This document shows, in pieces, positions 18,212 to 28,105 of a stretch of 64,000 bases of DNA. The notes under the pieces were generated by a model. It made no database searches. It was not told the DNA's origin and was given only the letters and a program-made list of their open reading frames with translations. The stretch lies in the NCBI RefSeq assembly GCF_009497895.1, contig NZ_CP033116.1, positions 3,658,001 through 3,722,000 of the forward strand, written 5' to 3'. Numbering within the stretch: position 1 is the first letter of the stretch; every line of letters starts with the position of its first letter. This stretch comes from Halopseudomonas pelagia. Lineage in GTDB: Bacteria > Pseudomonadota > Gammaproteobacteria > Pseudomonadales > Pseudomonadaceae. The position numbers were made by a program, and so were the translations under genes.

Positions 18212-18412
18212 GTGGATTACCAGCAGTTTGAAGCTATCGCGATGCCCCTGATGATTTTCGTCCTGGTCGGGTTTATGGGCTATATCGTCTGGGACCTGGC
18301 GAAAAAGTCGAAGGCCGGACGCTATGGCACCATGGTGCTGTTTCTCGCACTGGGTCTGGGCGTGATCGGCTTTGTGATCAAAGTCATTATCATTGGCCAG
18401 GTCGAGGGCTGA
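18212..18412 (+). CDS. DUF2788 small membrane protein
   Basis: A 66-residue protein with two membrane helices (about residues 8-28 and 41-61) separated by the basic loop AKKSKAGRYG. Sequence and length match DUF2788, a family of unknown function found mainly in pseudomonads and relatives. The GTG start follows GGAG at a suitable distance. It seems to be transcribed alone. Confidence 0.82.
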   Translation: MDYQQFEAIAMPLMIFVLVGFMGYIVWDLAKKSKAGRYGTMVLFLALGLGVIGFVIKVIIIGQVEG

Positions 18413-18451
18413 AAAAGCCGTATCTGTGACCGTTTCACCTCCTGCTTCAAG

Positions 18452-18499
18452 ATCTGAATCCTGATTCACTGTTCATCATTGATGAATCAGGATGCAGAT
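18452..18499. promoter_or_regulatory. nested inverted repeats, likely TetR operator
   Basis: A 17-bp inverted repeat with one mismatch has arms at 18452-18468 and 18483-18499 (core TCCTGATTCA / TGAATCAGGA, perfect). Inside it, and sharing bases with the right arm, is a second palindrome TTCATCA-T-TGATGAA at 18472-18486. The set ends just before the likely TetR start (18501) and covers its ribosome-binding site, so it is a candidate autoregulatory operator. Confidence 0.6.
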
Positions 18500-18500
18500 T

Positions 18501-19142
18501 ATGGCCTACCGCACGACTCACGCACGCCTGGAACGCGATCAGGCTCTACGCGAACATATTCTTGGCTGTGCGCTGGAAATGGTCGCTGAAGGCGGTTTTT
18601 CCGCACTTAGCATGAGCCGTCTGGCGCACACTGCCGGCATCGCCACGGGCAGCCTGTATCGCTACTTTCCGGGTAAAGGCGCGCTGGCGGCGGAAGTCTT
18701 TACCCGGGCTACCCGCATCGAAGTCAATGCACTGAAAGAGCAGTTTTTTGGCCAGGGTACGGCCGCCGAGCGCCTGCGCGCAGGGATTGCGCACTTCGCT
18801 GCGCGCGCCTGGCATAGCCGGCAGCTTGCCCATGCACTCATTGCCGAGCCGCTTGAGCCCGATGTGGACACTGAACGCCTGCGTTACCGCGCGGCCTATG
18901 CGGAGCTTTTCCACAAGCTGATCAAGCAGGGAAATGACGATGGCAGCTTTCAGGTCGACAATATCTCCATCACCGCAGCCTGCCTGGTAGGCGCCATAGC
19001 CGAATCCTTGATCGGCCCCCTATCGCCACAGGCCCGCGCTCTGCGCGCCAGCGGGTTGCCCAGTGAAAGCCTGGAAAGTTACACCCGCGCCCTCACCAGA
19101 TTCTGTCTGCGCGCCCTCGGCGCGAAGGAGCCTTCACCATGA
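18501..19142 (+). CDS. TetR/AcrR family regulator
   Basis: About 213 residues. The N-terminal DNA-binding domain shows the TetR pattern FSALSMSRLAHTAGIATGSL followed by YRYFPGKGALAAEVF. The C-terminal ligand domain begins around residue 70 and is arginine- and alanine-rich. The ATG at 18501 is preferred because AGGA lies upstream at proper distance; an in-frame ATG at 18492 falls within the inverted repeat. Its stop overlaps the aidB-like start (ATGA), so it is the first gene of that operon and probably controls it. Confidence 0.88.
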   Translation: MAYRTTHARLERDQALREHILGCALEMVAEGGFSALSMSRLAHTAGIATGSLYRYFPGKGALAAEVFTRATRIEVNALKEQFFGQGTAAERLRAGIAHFAARAWHSRQLAHALIAEPLEPDVDTERLRYRAAYAELFHKLIKQGNDDGSFQVDNISITAACLVGAIAESLIGPLSPQARALRASGLPSESLESYTRALTRFCLRALGAKEPSP

Positions 19143-20785
19143 ACCTGCACCAATATGCCGAGACCCACGAAGTGACCAATCAGGTCCCCCCTCTGGAAGG
19201 CATCAACCTGTACCACACAGATTTGCCGCTGAGGCAATGGGTGCATCGCTTCAATGGCGATTGGGCAGATAACGAACTGGCCGCTTACGGGCAGCTCGCG
19301 GGCGGGCCACTGATGGCTGCGGGTTTCCTGGCCAACGAAAACAAGCCGGTGTTCAAAAGTCACGACCGGGCCGGCAATCGCATTGATCTGGTGGAATTTC
19401 ACCCGGCCTATCATGAGCTGATGAGCGCAGGCATTGCCCATGGCATTACCTCCGCACCCTGGACCAGACCCGGGCCAGGCGCTCACGTTGCGCGGGCTGC
19501 GACCATGTACCTGCACAACCAGATCGAAGCCGGAAGTTGCTGCCCCATGACCATGACCTACGCCTGCGTGCCGGCGCTCAAGTTGCAACCGGACCTGGCA
19601 GAAAAATGGCTGCCCAAGATCCTCTCGCGGCAATATGATCAGCGCAATCTGCCCATCGAACAGAAAACCGGCGCTACCATCGGCATGGCCATGACCGAAA
19701 AACAAGGCGGCACTGATGTGCGCGCCAACACCACCCGCGCCTACGCGGTGGGCCTTGGCGGGCCCGGCCAGGCGTATGAACTGGTCGGGCACAAATGGTT
19801 CTGTTCAGCACCGATGTGTGATGCATTTCTGACCCTGGCCCAGACCGACAAAGGTCTGACCTGTTTCCTGCTGCCGCGGCATCGGCCCGATGGCGCGCGC
19901 AATCAGTTCTATATTCAACGGCTGAAAAACAAACTCGGCAATCAGGCCAATGCCTCCAGCGAGGTCGAGTTCCGCGGCGCGCTGGCGTGGATGGTCGGTG
20001 ATGAAGGCCGCGGCGTGCCCACGATCATCGAAATGGTCTCCATGACCCGCTTCGACTGCATGATCGGCTCCAGCTCGCTGATGCGCCAGGCGCTGACCCA
20101 AGCCAGTCACCATTGCGCCTATCGTACGGTCGGCGGCCGTGTGTTGGCCGAACAGCCGCTGATGCAAAACGTGTTGGCTGATCTGGCGCTGGAAAGCGAA
20201 GCTGCACTGGCGCTGACCATGCGCATGGGCAAGGCGATCGACAATGCCCATGATGAGCATGAAGAAAAATTCGCCCGACTGGTTACCGCGATCGGCAAAT
20301 ACTGGATCTGCAAACGCGCGCCAGCAATGATCAACGAGGCGCAAGAGTGCCTGGGCGGCGCGGGCTATGTGGAAGAAAGCATCCTGCCGCGTCTGTACCG
20401 CGAGGCTCCGGTCAATTCGATCTGGGAAGGCTCGGGCAATGTGCAATGCCTGGATGTACTGCGCGCGCTGTCCAAGGAGCCAGGGGTGTTAGAGGTGTTG
20501 TTCAGCGAACTGGGCGATGGCCACGGTGACGCCCAGCTGAAACATCATATCGAGCGCATCAAAGCCGATTTCCGCGATACCGACGAGATTCAATACCGCG
20601 CCCGGCAACTGACCGAAGATGTCGCGGTGGCGCTGCAGGCAAGGCTGTTGCTGGAAGCCGGCAATGAAGTGGTGTCCGACGCCTTTATCGTCAGCCGTAT
20701 TGCCGGACGCGGCCGCGCCTATGGCACCTTGCCACGCGGCATCGACGTGGCAGCGCTGGTCGACCGCTCAACACCCAATAGCTGA
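19139..20785 (+). CDS. aidB: AidB-like acyl-CoA dehydrogenase family flavoprotein
   Basis: A 548-residue protein aligning along its length with E. coli AidB: VNQ-like start (EVTNQVPPLEGINLYHTD), PITMTY-like segment (CCPMTMTYAC), GMAMTEKQGGTDVRANTT, KWFCSAP, MTRFDCMIGSSSLMRQA, QECLGGAGYVEESILPRLYR and PVNSIWEGSGNVQCLDVLR. AidB is induced in the adaptive response to alkylating agents and binds FAD and DNA; its protective role is not fully understood. Here it is cotranscribed with a TetR regulator rather than under Ada control, so induction by something else is likely. Confidence 0.9.
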   Translation: MNLHQYAETHEVTNQVPPLEGINLYHTDLPLRQWVHRFNGDWADNELAAYGQLAGGPLMAAGFLANENKPVFKSHDRAGNRIDLVEFHPAYHELMSAGIAHGITSAPWTRPGPGAHVARAATMYLHNQIEAGSCCPMTMTYACVPALKLQPDLAEKWLPKILSRQYDQRNLPIEQKTGATIGMAMTEKQGGTDVRANTTRAYAVGLGGPGQAYELVGHKWFCSAPMCDAFLTLAQTDKGLTCFLLPRHRPDGARNQFYIQRLKNKLGNQANASSEVEFRGALAWMVGDEGRGVPTIIEMVSMTRFDCMIGSSSLMRQALTQASHHCAYRTVGGRVLAEQPLMQNVLADLALESEAALALTMRMGKAIDNAHDEHEEKFARLVTAIGKYWICKRAPAMINEAQECLGGAGYVEESILPRLYREAPVNSIWEGSGNVQCLDVLRALSKEPGVLEVLFSELGDGHGDAQLKHHIERIKADFRDTDEIQYRARQLTEDVAVALQARLLLEAGNEVVSDAFIVSRIAGRGRAYGTLPRGIDVAALVDRSTPNS

Positions 20786-20842
20786 CCACCGGCTATTGCA
20801 GTAGCAAAATGGAGCTGGCTCGCTGTTTCACCAGCCAGCTCC
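20776..20842 (+). terminator. two consecutive hairpins after aidB
   Basis: First, CAATAGC / GCTATTG overlaps the aidB stop region (20776-20799). Second, a perfect 10-bp stem GGAGCTGGCT (20811-20820) / AGCCAGCTCC (20833-20842). No strong T-run follows either, so this may be an mRNA-end stabilising structure or a weak terminator rather than a classical one. Confidence 0.5.
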
Positions 20843-20919
20843 CTCAGCATCTCCTCAAACTGGACCTCTGGCGGCAACACCACTAGCATCAACCGCCAGT
20901 ATCCAAGCCAGGCCCCAGC

Positions 20920-21549
20920 ATGAAACCGACCAGACCACGCGCCCCGACCGGCAAGCCGCTGCGCCCGCAGAGCGCCAAGCCGCGACGTCAACCTGCGGCG
21001 CCACCGGCCAACCCCAGGTTGATTGCGCTGAACAAGCCCTTCGATGTGCTTACGCAGTTCACTGACGACCAGGGCCGCGCCACCCTCAAGGACTTTATTG
21101 ATCTGCCCGGCATCTATCCTGCTGGCCGGTTGGACCGCGACAGTGAAGGGCTTCTATTGCTGACCAACGATGGCCGGCTGCAAGCGCGCATTACTGATCC
21201 CAAACACAAACTGGCAAAAACCTACTGGGTTCAGGTGGAGGGTACGCCGACGGAAGAGCAGTTGGCGCAACTGCGCGCCGGGCCGATGCTTAACGATGGT
21301 CCTTGCCGACCCGCCGAAGTAGAGCAGATGCAGGAGCCGACCCTCTGGCCACGCCATCCCCCGGTACGCTTTCGCGCCAGCATTCCTACCCATTGGCTGA
21401 GCATCACCATTCGCGAGGGAAGAAACCGCCAGGTCAGGCGCATGACCGCTGCTGTAGGGTTGCCCACGCTGCGCCTGGTGCGCGTGAGCATTGGTGACTG
21501 GACACTGGCCGAACTGCAGCCGGGCGAATGGCGAGAGGTGGAAATCTAG
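20920..21549 (+). CDS. rluE: 23S rRNA pseudouridine synthase RluE
   Basis: A 209-residue enzyme of the RsuA/RluB/E/F branch. A basic, proline-rich N-terminal tail of about 30 residues precedes the catalytic domain, whose motif [17 protein letters not shown] holds the catalytic Asp. The C-terminal signature [20 protein letters not shown] is typical. There is no S4 domain, as expected for RluE, which modifies U2457 of 23S rRNA. Monocistronic, convergent with the Mpo1-like gene. Confidence 0.88.
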   Translation: MKPTRPRAPTGKPLRPQSAKPRRQPAAPPANPRLIALNKPFDVLTQFTDDQGRATLKDFIDLPGIYPAGRLDRDSEGLLLLTNDGRLQARITDPKHKLAKTYWVQVEGTPTEEQLAQLRAGPMLNDGPCRPAEVEQMQEPTLWPRHPPVRFRASIPTHWLSITIREGRNRQVRRMTAAVGLPTLRLVRVSIGDWTLAELQPGEWREVEI

Positions 21550-21552
21550 GTC

Positions 21553-21975
21553 CTAGTAGCGGATACCTAGCAGGCGGAAGATAAAGCCGAGCAGCCAGAT
21601 GGGCCCGATCAGCAGAAACTGCAGATCCTTGAAGAACGACGGCTTTTTTCCTTCCAGATGGTGACCGATAAACTGCCCGATCCAGGCCAGAATAAAAATC
21701 GCCACGCAGGGGATAAATACATAGGTCATCATGCTCAGAATCAGCAGCATGATCAGACTCAATACCAGCATCGCGGCGGTGATGCGCCAGGACAAAGTCG
21801 CATAGAAAGCCAGCGCCAGTGCGACCGCCAAGACCGACACCCATGGATGAATCGCCCAGAGGATGCCCAGCACACTGAACGTGATCAGCGGCACGCAAAT
21901 CCAGTGCAGCAACTTGTTGGTCGGATTGTGATGGCTCTCGCCGTACTCATCGAACCATTGGTCAATCGCTTTCAT
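21553..21975 (-). CDS. Mpo1-like (DUF962) membrane protein
   Basis: 140 residues from the ATG at 21975, which follows AGAGGTG at good spacing. The N-terminal signature WFDEYGESHHNPTNKLLHWI is that of the DUF962/Mpo1 family; yeast Mpo1 is an Fe(II)-dependent dioxygenase of 2-hydroxy fatty acids. The two conserved His residues of this motif are present. About four hydrophobic helices follow. Function in bacteria is not established. A longer in-frame extension upstream has no ribosome-binding site. Confidence 0.82.
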   Translation of the reverse strand: MKAIDQWFDEYGESHHNPTNKLLHWICVPLITFSVLGILWAIHPWVSVLAVALALAFYATLSWRITAAMLVLSLIMLLILSMMTYVFIPCVAIFILAWIGQFIGHHLEGKKPSFFKDLQFLLIGPIWLLGFIFRLLGIRY

Positions 21976-22130
21976 ACCCGGCACCTCTGTTATTGTTTTA
22001 CCCACATCGTTGTTTACAAAAAATTCAGTTCCCCGAACACAGTATCCGCCGGCACACACAGGTCTGCCATGGCCTTGAAAGCCAGCCGAGTCCCCTGCCG
22101 GTTAAGAGCGCTTGATGTTAAGCTTAGCGC

Positions 22131-22931
22131 ATGAAAACACTTCTACCTTTCCGTCCCGTTGTACTCTGCCTGTCGGGGCACGACCCTAGCGGTGGCGCTG
22201 GCATGCAAGCTGATATAGAAGCCCTGATTGCCCAGGGTTGTCACGCGGCGCCTACCATCACTGCCTTGACCGTTCAAAACACCGTAGATGTCAGCGACTT
22301 CCGGGTGTTGGACCGTGAATGGGTCATGGCTCAGGCTAACGCGGTGCTCAACGACATGCCGGTTTCGGCGGTCAAACTCGGCATGCTGGGCAATCTGGCC
22401 ATGGTCGATACCGTGGTCGAGTTGATGCAGCAGCACCCGGCGCTGCCGTTGGTCTGCGATCCGGTCCTGCGAGCTGGCGGTGGCGGCTCGCTGGGCAAGG
22501 ATGAGGTGGGTTTCGCCTTGCGGGAGAAGCTGCTGCCCTTGGCTTTGATCGCCACGCCTAATCTGCCGGAGGCGCGCATTCTTGCCGAACTGCCCGAAGG
22601 CACTGCCGATGAATGTGCTGCCAAGCTACTGCCCTATTGCCGCAACCTGCTAATTACCGGCGGGCACGGCGAAGAGCGCGAGATTCATAACCGGCTGTAT
22701 TGTCGCGACGGTGGCGAACACACCTTTATCTGTCAGCGCCTCCCGGGCAATTACCACGGCTCAGGCTGCACGCTGGCCAGCGCGCTGGCTGGCCGCTTGG
22801 CCCTGGGTGAAGAACTGGTCAGCGCGGTCAAGTCCGCACTGGATTACACCTGGCGCACCTTGCGCGATGCCGAGCAACCCGGCCACGGCCAGTATGTACC
22901 CCGGCGCCTACCCCTGGATTACTGCTCGTGA
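22131..22931 (+). CDS. thiD: hydroxymethylpyrimidine/phosphomethylpyrimidine kinase
   Basis: A 266-residue ribokinase-fold enzyme that phosphorylates HMP and HMP-P in thiamine synthesis. Visible motifs: [18 protein letters not shown] near the N-terminus and the anion-hole/catalytic segment [20 protein letters not shown]. Length fits monofunctional ThiD. Its stop overlaps the GTG of thiE, so both are translated together. Confidence 0.94.
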   Translation: MKTLLPFRPVVLCLSGHDPSGGAGMQADIEALIAQGCHAAPTITALTVQNTVDVSDFRVLDREWVMAQANAVLNDMPVSAVKLGMLGNLAMVDTVVELMQQHPALPLVCDPVLRAGGGGSLGKDEVGFALREKLLPLALIATPNLPEARILAELPEGTADECAAKLLPYCRNLLITGGHGEEREIHNRLYCRDGGEHTFICQRLPGNYHGSGCTLASALAGRLALGEELVSAVKSALDYTWRTLRDAEQPGHGQYVPRRLPLDYCS

Positions 22932-23563
22932 TCCACTCACTGCGCGGCCTGTATGCCATCACCGACAGCCACCTGCTGGCTGGCGAGCGGTTTATGCCCT
23001 GGGTGGATGCGGCGTTAGCCGGAGGCGCGCGGTTGCTGCAGTACCGTGACAAATCCGCGGATCCGGCCCGTCGTCGGGATGAAGCCACCCAGCTCAAGTC
23101 TTTGTGCGAATACTACGGCGCGCAGCTCATCATCAATGATGATCTGCTATTGGCCAGCGAACTGCAGGTCGGCCTGCATCTTGGTCGCGAAGACGGCTGT
23201 CTGGGTGAAGCACGCCAGCAGCTGGGTGATCAGGCAATCATTGGCGCCACTTGTCATGCCAGTCTGGAGTTCGCCAGCGAAGCCCAGGAAGCAGGCGCCA
23301 GCTATATTGCCTTTGGGCGCTTTTTCCAGTCGGTGACCAAACCCGGCGCCCCAGCTGCGACTCCCTGTTTGCTCGAGCAAGCCAGAAAGCAATTTCATTT
23401 GCCGATCGTCGCCATCGGCGGCGTCACTTTGCACAATGCCCCGCAGCTGATCAGCTCCGGCGCCAGCCTGCTGGCCGTAGTCAACGGCCTGTTCGGCGCG
23501 CCCTCGCCTGCCGAAGTCGAACGGCGCGCACGCGGCTTCAGCGAACTGTTTCAAACCCTTTGA
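22928..23563 (+). CDS. thiE: thiamine-phosphate synthase
   Basis: A 211-residue TIM-barrel enzyme that joins HMP-PP and the thiazole phosphate. Motifs: [20 protein letters not shown] (pyrophosphate-binding region), [37 protein letters not shown] and VAIGGVTL. The start is a GTG within the overlapping GTGA at the thiD stop. It is followed 11 bases later by hemL. Confidence 0.94.
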   Translation: MIHSLRGLYAITDSHLLAGERFMPWVDAALAGGARLLQYRDKSADPARRRDEATQLKSLCEYYGAQLIINDDLLLASELQVGLHLGREDGCLGEARQQLGDQAIIGATCHASLEFASEAQEAGASYIAFGRFFQSVTKPGAPAATPCLLEQARKQFHLPIVAIGGVTLHNAPQLISSGASLLAVVNGLFGAPSPAEVERRARGFSELFQTL

Positions 23564-23574
23564 GAGAATGCCTA

Positions 23575-24855
23575 ATGTCACGCTCAGAAACCCTCTTCGC
23601 CAATGCTCAAAAACATATCCCAGGCGGAGTCAACTCGCCGGTTCGCGCGTTCCGTAGCGTCGGTGGCACTCCGCTGTTCTTCAAGCACGCCGAAGGCGCC
23701 TATGTGACCGATGAGGACGACAACCGCTACGTGGATTACGTCGGCTCCTGGGGCCCGATGATTCTCGGCCACAGCCATCCTGCGGTATTGGATGCTGTGC
23801 GTAACCAGCTGCAGCACGGCTTGTCCTACGGTGCGCCGACGGCGATGGAAACCGAGATGGCCGATCTGGTCTGTGAGCTGGTGCCGTCGATGCAAATGGT
23901 CCGCATGACCAGCTCCGGCACCGAAGCGACCATGAGCGCTATCCGCCTGGCCCGTGGCTATACCGGGCGTGACAACATCATCAAATTTGAAGGCTGTTAC
24001 CACGGCCATTCCGACAGCCTGCTGGTCAAGGCCGGTTCTGGCGCGCTGACCCAAGGCGTACCCAGCTCGGCCGGCGTACCCGCCGATTTCGCCAAGCACA
24101 CGCTGACCCTGCCGTTTAACGATATTGATGCTGTCAAAGAACTGCTGGCCCAGGCTGGCAAGGATGTGGCCTGCATCATCGTTGAGCCCGTTGCCGGCAA
24201 TATGAACTGTGTACCGCCCGCGCCAGGATTCTTGCAGGGGCTGCGTGAGCTGTGCGATGAGCATGGCGTAGTGCTCATTTTTGATGAGGTGATGACCGGC
24301 TTCCGCGTCGCGCTGGGCGGCGCCCAGGCTTATTACAAAGTCACCCCCGATCTGACCACCTTCGGCAAGATTATCGGTGGCGGTATGCCGGTCGGTTGCT
24401 TTGGCGGTAAGCGCGAGATCATGGAAGTCATCGCCCCGCTGGGGCCGGTTTATCAAGCCGGCACACTGTCGGGCAATCCGCTGGCGATGGCAGCAGGCTT
24501 GACCACACTAAAACTGATCAGCCGCCCGGGCTTTCATGCTGAACTAACCGATTACACCAGCCGCCTACTGACCGGTATTCAGGAGCGCGCGGATGCTGCC
24601 AGCATACCCTTCGTAACCACCCAGGCAGGCGGGATGTTCGGTCTGTATTTCTCCGGAGCCGATGACATCGTCACCTTTGATGACGTCATGGCCAGCGATG
24701 CCGAGCGCTTCAAAGGGTTCTTTCACGGTATGTTGAATAACGGTGTCTATCTGGCTCCGAGCGCCTTCGAAGCCGGATTTACCTCTATCGCCCATGGCGA
24801 GACTGAACTGAAACTGACATTGGACGCAGCTGAAAAGGCATTCGCCGCCCTATGA
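23575..24855 (+). CDS. hemL: glutamate-1-semialdehyde 2,1-aminomutase
   Basis: A 426-residue PLP enzyme converting glutamate-1-semialdehyde to 5-aminolevulinate, the C5 route to haem. Motifs: [18 protein letters not shown] at the N-terminus, [44 protein letters not shown], and the PLP lysine in [15 protein letters not shown] long in-frame extension upstream overlaps thiE in another frame and is not used. Stop overlaps the next gene start (ATGA). Confidence 0.96.
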   Translation: MSRSETLFANAQKHIPGGVNSPVRAFRSVGGTPLFFKHAEGAYVTDEDDNRYVDYVGSWGPMILGHSHPAVLDAVRNQLQHGLSYGAPTAMETEMADLVCELVPSMQMVRMTSSGTEATMSAIRLARGYTGRDNIIKFEGCYHGHSDSLLVKAGSGALTQGVPSSAGVPADFAKHTLTLPFNDIDAVKELLAQAGKDVACIIVEPVAGNMNCVPPAPGFLQGLRELCDEHGVVLIFDEVMTGFRVALGGAQAYYKVTPDLTTFGKIIGGGMPVGCFGGKREIMEVIAPLGPVYQAGTLSGNPLAMAAGLTTLKLISRPGFHAELTDYTSRLLTGIQERADAASIPFVTTQAGGMFGLYFSGADDIVTFDDVMASDAERFKGFFHGMLNNGVYLAPSAFEAGFTSIAHGETELKLTLDAAEKAFAAL

Positions 24856-25520
24856 TCGCCTTGAGCTATCTGCTGCTGAGCGCTGCAGCTTTGGCCTTAT
24901 GTTTCTGGCTGTGGCAGCGCCAGCATGCCCTGCATGCAGAAGCCCAGGGCGCGCTTAAAGCCAGCATGGTGGCGCTGCTGCTGACCGCCAGCAGCGCTTT
25001 GCTACTTGGCCTGGCAAGCTGGGGCGCAAGCAATGCCGGCATTGAACATGCCCAGCGCATCATGGGCCTGGCCGCTCAGCATATGAGCCTGCCGCTGCTC
25101 GGGCTGGTGTGTTTGGTGCTGGGCAGAGGGATGCGCTGGAAACCAGTAGTCTGGAGTCAGATCATTCTCGGCCTCTTGGGGTTCTACGAACTCTCACGTT
25201 ATCTCGAGTGGCAGGCGGGTTACCAGTGGCTGGTCAATCTGCTGGGAGCTGCCTGCCTGGTACTTATCGCCTGCCTTTACCGGCGCCAGGACTGGCGCAT
25301 CAGTGTGCTATGCATAGCCGGGCTGGTCGGCCTGCTGACACCGGCATTGCTGTACCACAGCTTGCCACTCGCCAGCTTGCTCAACTCAAGCCCGCAGGCC
25401 AGCTGGTTGCTGCCGGGCTTTGTCGGCTGCGCACTGGCGGTTGGCCTGCTGGCAGAACAGGCGCACAATAAAGGCCACAATAGTCCTTACAGCGGACCCA
25501 AGGCCGCCTCTGACTCATGA
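24852..25520 (+). CDS. hypothetical polytopic membrane protein
   Basis: A 222-residue hydrophobic protein with about seven predicted helices, rich in Leu and Ala. No family motif recognised. It overlaps hemL by 4 bases and the following Sel1-repeat gene by 4 bases, so it is part of a thiD-thiE-hemL operon tail. Only the operon position hints at a role; a link to haem or thiamine metabolism would be guesswork. Confidence 0.7.
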   Translation: MIALSYLLLSAAALALCFWLWQRQHALHAEAQGALKASMVALLLTASSALLLGLASWGASNAGIEHAQRIMGLAAQHMSLPLLGLVCLVLGRGMRWKPVVWSQIILGLLGFYELSRYLEWQAGYQWLVNLLGAACLVLIACLYRRQDWRISVLCIAGLVGLLTPALLYHSLPLASLLNSSPQASWLLPGFVGCALAVGLLAEQAHNKGHNSPYSGPKAASDS

Positions 25521-26158
25521 ATACTCGATTGCCTATCCAATTACTCTCAACCCGCCTAGCGCGGTATTGCCTGCTGAGTTTGCTGATCAGCCCTGCGCTG
25601 GTGCTGGCACAGAATGGCAATAACTCCCTGTTGATCAGCACTGAAGAACGCTGTGCGATTAACCGGGTTGACGATGAAAGTCTCGCGCTGGCGATCCAGG
25701 CGTGCGAAACAGCCGCTAACGCTGGCGACCTGCAGGCGCAATTCGAGATGGGCGAGCTGTTCCAGCGTGGTGAGCGGGTTGAAAAGGATATCGAACAGGC
25801 ACTTGGCTGGTTCGAAAAAGCCTCGATTCAAGGCCATCCCAGCGCCCAGTACCAGTTGGGTCTGATGCACTATCAGGGCGAAGGTGTGACGCGTAATCTG
25901 CCCCAGGCATACATCATCCTCAAGATGGCGGCAGTCAATGGCAAAGATGAAGCCATGGATGCCAGCGATCAGATCGCGCTGCAAATGAATGCAGAGGAGC
26001 TAGATGTCGCCACTCAGGTACTGGGCACGCTATTTCGCAACTATTTAGCGCAAATCCGTGAAGAACAGCTGCAGGGCAAACCTGCCCAGCCGGAAAGCGG
26101 CGATTCGCGTGACCCGCAGATGGATTCTACCTTCGGGCCTGTGCAGACCCTTGAATGA
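25517..26158 (+). CDS. Sel1-repeat (tetratricopeptide-like) secreted protein
   Basis: A 213-residue protein with an N-terminal signal sequence (hydrophobic LLSLLISPALVLA, cleavage near VLAQ). Two to three Sel1-like repeats are seen: AGDLQAQFEMGELFQRGERV, then QGHPSAQYQLGLMHYQGEGV, then a weaker one. Such repeats form helical scaffolds for protein contacts in the periplasm. A similar gene follows hemL in related pseudomonads. Start overlaps the stop of the upstream membrane protein. Confidence 0.82.
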   Translation: MNTRLPIQLLSTRLARYCLLSLLISPALVLAQNGNNSLLISTEERCAINRVDDESLALAIQACETAANAGDLQAQFEMGELFQRGERVEKDIEQALGWFEKASIQGHPSAQYQLGLMHYQGEGVTRNLPQAYIILKMAAVNGKDEAMDASDQIALQMNAEELDVATQVLGTLFRNYLAQIREEQLQGKPAQPESGDSRDPQMDSTFGPVQTLE

Positions 26159-26200
26159 GGCGCGCCTGCCCCTTTGACCTGATGAGACAGGTGCGGCCGA

Positions 26201-26226
26201 ATCAGCTCGGCTAGATCAGCTCGGCT
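26201..26226. repeat. 14-bp period direct repeat at the DUF1820 gene end
   Basis: ATCAGCTCGGCT is present at 26201-26212 and 26215-26226, period 14. The second copy includes the stop codon (26216-26218) of the DUF1820 gene, so the last codons have been duplicated into the downstream region. Confidence 0.75.
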
Positions 26227-26542
26227 GCGGCGGCATGGGGAAATTCATCACGTTTCCGCCACCTTTGGCCTCGCTGATTTTCGCCTGACCGATACGCTCG
26301 ACTTCATCGATACGCACAATCGACTGCAACGGAATAAAGCTGCGCTCAACCCCCTCGAACTGGGTCTTAAGCTTTTCTTCAGCGGGATCGACCAGCACCT
26401 GCGAGCGCTCACCAAACAGTAATTCCTCAATTTCCAGAAAGCCCCACAGATCGCTCTGGAAGATATGTCGAGCATAGAGCTCGTACACCTGACCCTGGTT
26501 GAGGAAAATAACGCGGAAAATCGGCTGCTTGTCTTTGCTCAT
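26216..26542 (-). CDS. DUF1820 family protein
   Basis: A 108-residue protein starting MSKDKQPIFRVIFLNQGQVY, with the ELYARHIFQSDLWGFLEIEE and FIPLQSIVRIDEVE segments typical of DUF1820. Homologues sit beside miaB in pseudomonads, as here (divergent). The ATG at 26542 is used; an upstream extension of 31 residues runs into the miaB promoter region and looks non-coding. Function unknown. Confidence 0.82.
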   Translation of the reverse strand: MSKDKQPIFRVIFLNQGQVYELYARHIFQSDLWGFLEIEELLFGERSQVLVDPAEEKLKTQFEGVERSFIPLQSIVRIDEVERIGQAKISEAKGGGNVMNFPMPPQPS

Positions 26543-26617
26543 CGTGGAACCATCAAACCTGTATCTTGGCCAAGCCGAACAGGCAGGTTCGGCGGTCGCG
26601 GATGATAGCACAGCACG

Positions 26618-26647
26618 GGACATGCACCGCCTCATCCGTGTATAATT
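26618..26647 (+). promoter_or_regulatory. candidate sigma-70 promoter of miaB
   Basis: A consensus TATAAT (26642-26647) is preceded at 18 bases by GGGACA (26618-26623; four of six match TTGACA). It lies 33 bases before the miaB ATG. Confidence 0.5.
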
Positions 26648-26680
26648 CCGCTTTTTACAAGGTTACGCTTAGCACATCCC

Positions 26681-28021
26681 ATGGCCAAGAAACTCTTTAT
26701 TCAGACCCACGGTTGCCAAATGAACGAGTATGACAGCTCGCGTATGGCTGACCTGCTCGGCGAAAATCAGGCAATGGAGCTGACCGACCGCCCCGATGAG
26801 GCAGACGTCATTCTGCTCAATACCTGTTCGATTCGTGAAAAGGCTCAGGAAAAGGTCTTCTCCGAACTGGGTCGCTGGCGACCGCTGAAAGACAAGAACC
26901 CCGACCTGATTATCGGTGTCGGCGGCTGCGTGGCCAGCCAGGAAGGCAGCGCAATCCGCGACCGCGCCCCTTATGTGGATGTGGTTTTCGGCCCGCAGAC
27001 CCTGCACCGCCTGCCTGAGATGATCAACGCCGCGCGCACCACGCATAAACCGCAGGTAGATGTGTCATTTCCGGAAATCGAGAAATTCGACCGTTTGCCA
27101 GAGCCACGCGTTGATGGCCCAACGGCCTTTGTCTCGATCATGGAAGGTTGCAGCAAGTACTGCAGCTTCTGCGTAGTGCCCTACACCCGTGGTGAGGAAG
27201 TCAGCCGTCCATTCGACGATGTGCTGGCTGAATGCATTCACCTGGCCGAGAACGGCGTGCGTGAAGTCACCCTGCTGGGCCAGAACGTCAACGGCTATCG
27301 CGGCCAGACCCACGACGCCAAGGTCGCCGATCTGGCTGACCTGATTCGGGTAATTGCCGAGATCGACGGCATTGACCGCATCCGCTATACCACATCGCAC
27401 CCGCTGGAATTCTCCGACAGCCTGATTCTGGCGCATGCCGAAGTCCCCGAGCTGGTCAAATATCTGCACCTTCCGGTGCAGTCGGGCTCCGACCGGGTAC
27501 TGGCCGGTATGAAACGCAACCACACAGCGCTTGAGTACAAGTCGCGCGTGCGCAAGCTGCGCGCTGCCGTGCCAGATATGATCCTCAGCTCGGATTTCAT
27601 CATCGGCTTCCCCGGCGAAACCGACAAGGATTTCGAGCAGACCATGAAGCTGGTGGAAGATGTCGGCTTTGATTTCTCCTATTCCTTTATCTACAGCGCA
27701 CGGCCTGGCACCCCGGCATCAGATCTGGCGGACAACACGCCAACCGAGGTCAAGAAGCAGCGTTTGCAGATTCTGCAGGCGCGCCTCAATCAGCAGGGCT
27801 TTGATAATAGCCGGCGCATGGTTGGCACTACCCAGCGAATACTGGTGACCGATTATTCAAAGAAAGACCCGGGCATGCTCCAGGGTCGTACCGAGCATAA
27901 TCGCATCGTCAATTTCCGCTGCGACAATCCGCGGTTGATCGGACAGTTCGTTGACGTTCTGGTCGATGAAGCTTTGCCACACTCCCTGCGTGGCAGCCTG
28001 CTGGCGGAGACTGTTCACTAA
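26681..28021 (+). CDS. miaB: tRNA-2-methylthio-N6-dimethylallyladenosine synthase
   Basis: A 446-residue radical-SAM methylthiotransferase. The N-terminal UPF0004 domain holds the auxiliary cluster cysteines ([28 protein letters not shown]). The radical-SAM cluster motif is [17 protein letters not shown]-terminal TRAM domain closes the protein. It adds the methylthio group to i6A37 of tRNAs reading UNN codons. Start of the conserved miaB-ybeZ-ybeY-corC-lnt run. Confidence 0.96.
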   Translation: MAKKLFIQTHGCQMNEYDSSRMADLLGENQAMELTDRPDEADVILLNTCSIREKAQEKVFSELGRWRPLKDKNPDLIIGVGGCVASQEGSAIRDRAPYVDVVFGPQTLHRLPEMINAARTTHKPQVDVSFPEIEKFDRLPEPRVDGPTAFVSIMEGCSKYCSFCVVPYTRGEEVSRPFDDVLAECIHLAENGVREVTLLGQNVNGYRGQTHDAKVADLADLIRVIAEIDGIDRIRYTTSHPLEFSDSLILAHAEVPELVKYLHLPVQSGSDRVLAGMKRNHTALEYKSRVRKLRAAVPDMILSSDFIIGFPGETDKDFEQTMKLVEDVGFDFSYSFIYSARPGTPASDLADNTPTEVKKQRLQILQARLNQQGFDNSRRMVGTTQRILVTDYSKKDPGMLQGRTEHNRIVNFRCDNPRLIGQFVDVLVDEALPHSLRGSLLAETVH

Positions 28022-28041
28022 GCTATGCCACCCGGACTTTC

Positions 28042-28105
28042 GCGCGGCCGTTCGGCCGCGCATTCCCACTCATCTGCCCTTCTTTGCATCGCGCGCTTTG
28101 CGCGC
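28042..28105 (+). other. two strong hairpins between miaB and the PhoH-like gene
   Basis: GCGCGGCCG (28042-28050) pairs with CGGCCGCGC (28053-28061) across TT, and GCGCGC (28091-28096) pairs with GCGCGC (28100-28105) across TTT. Neither is followed by a clean T-run. They could limit readthrough from miaB or act as a processing point inside the operon. Confidence 0.5.
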
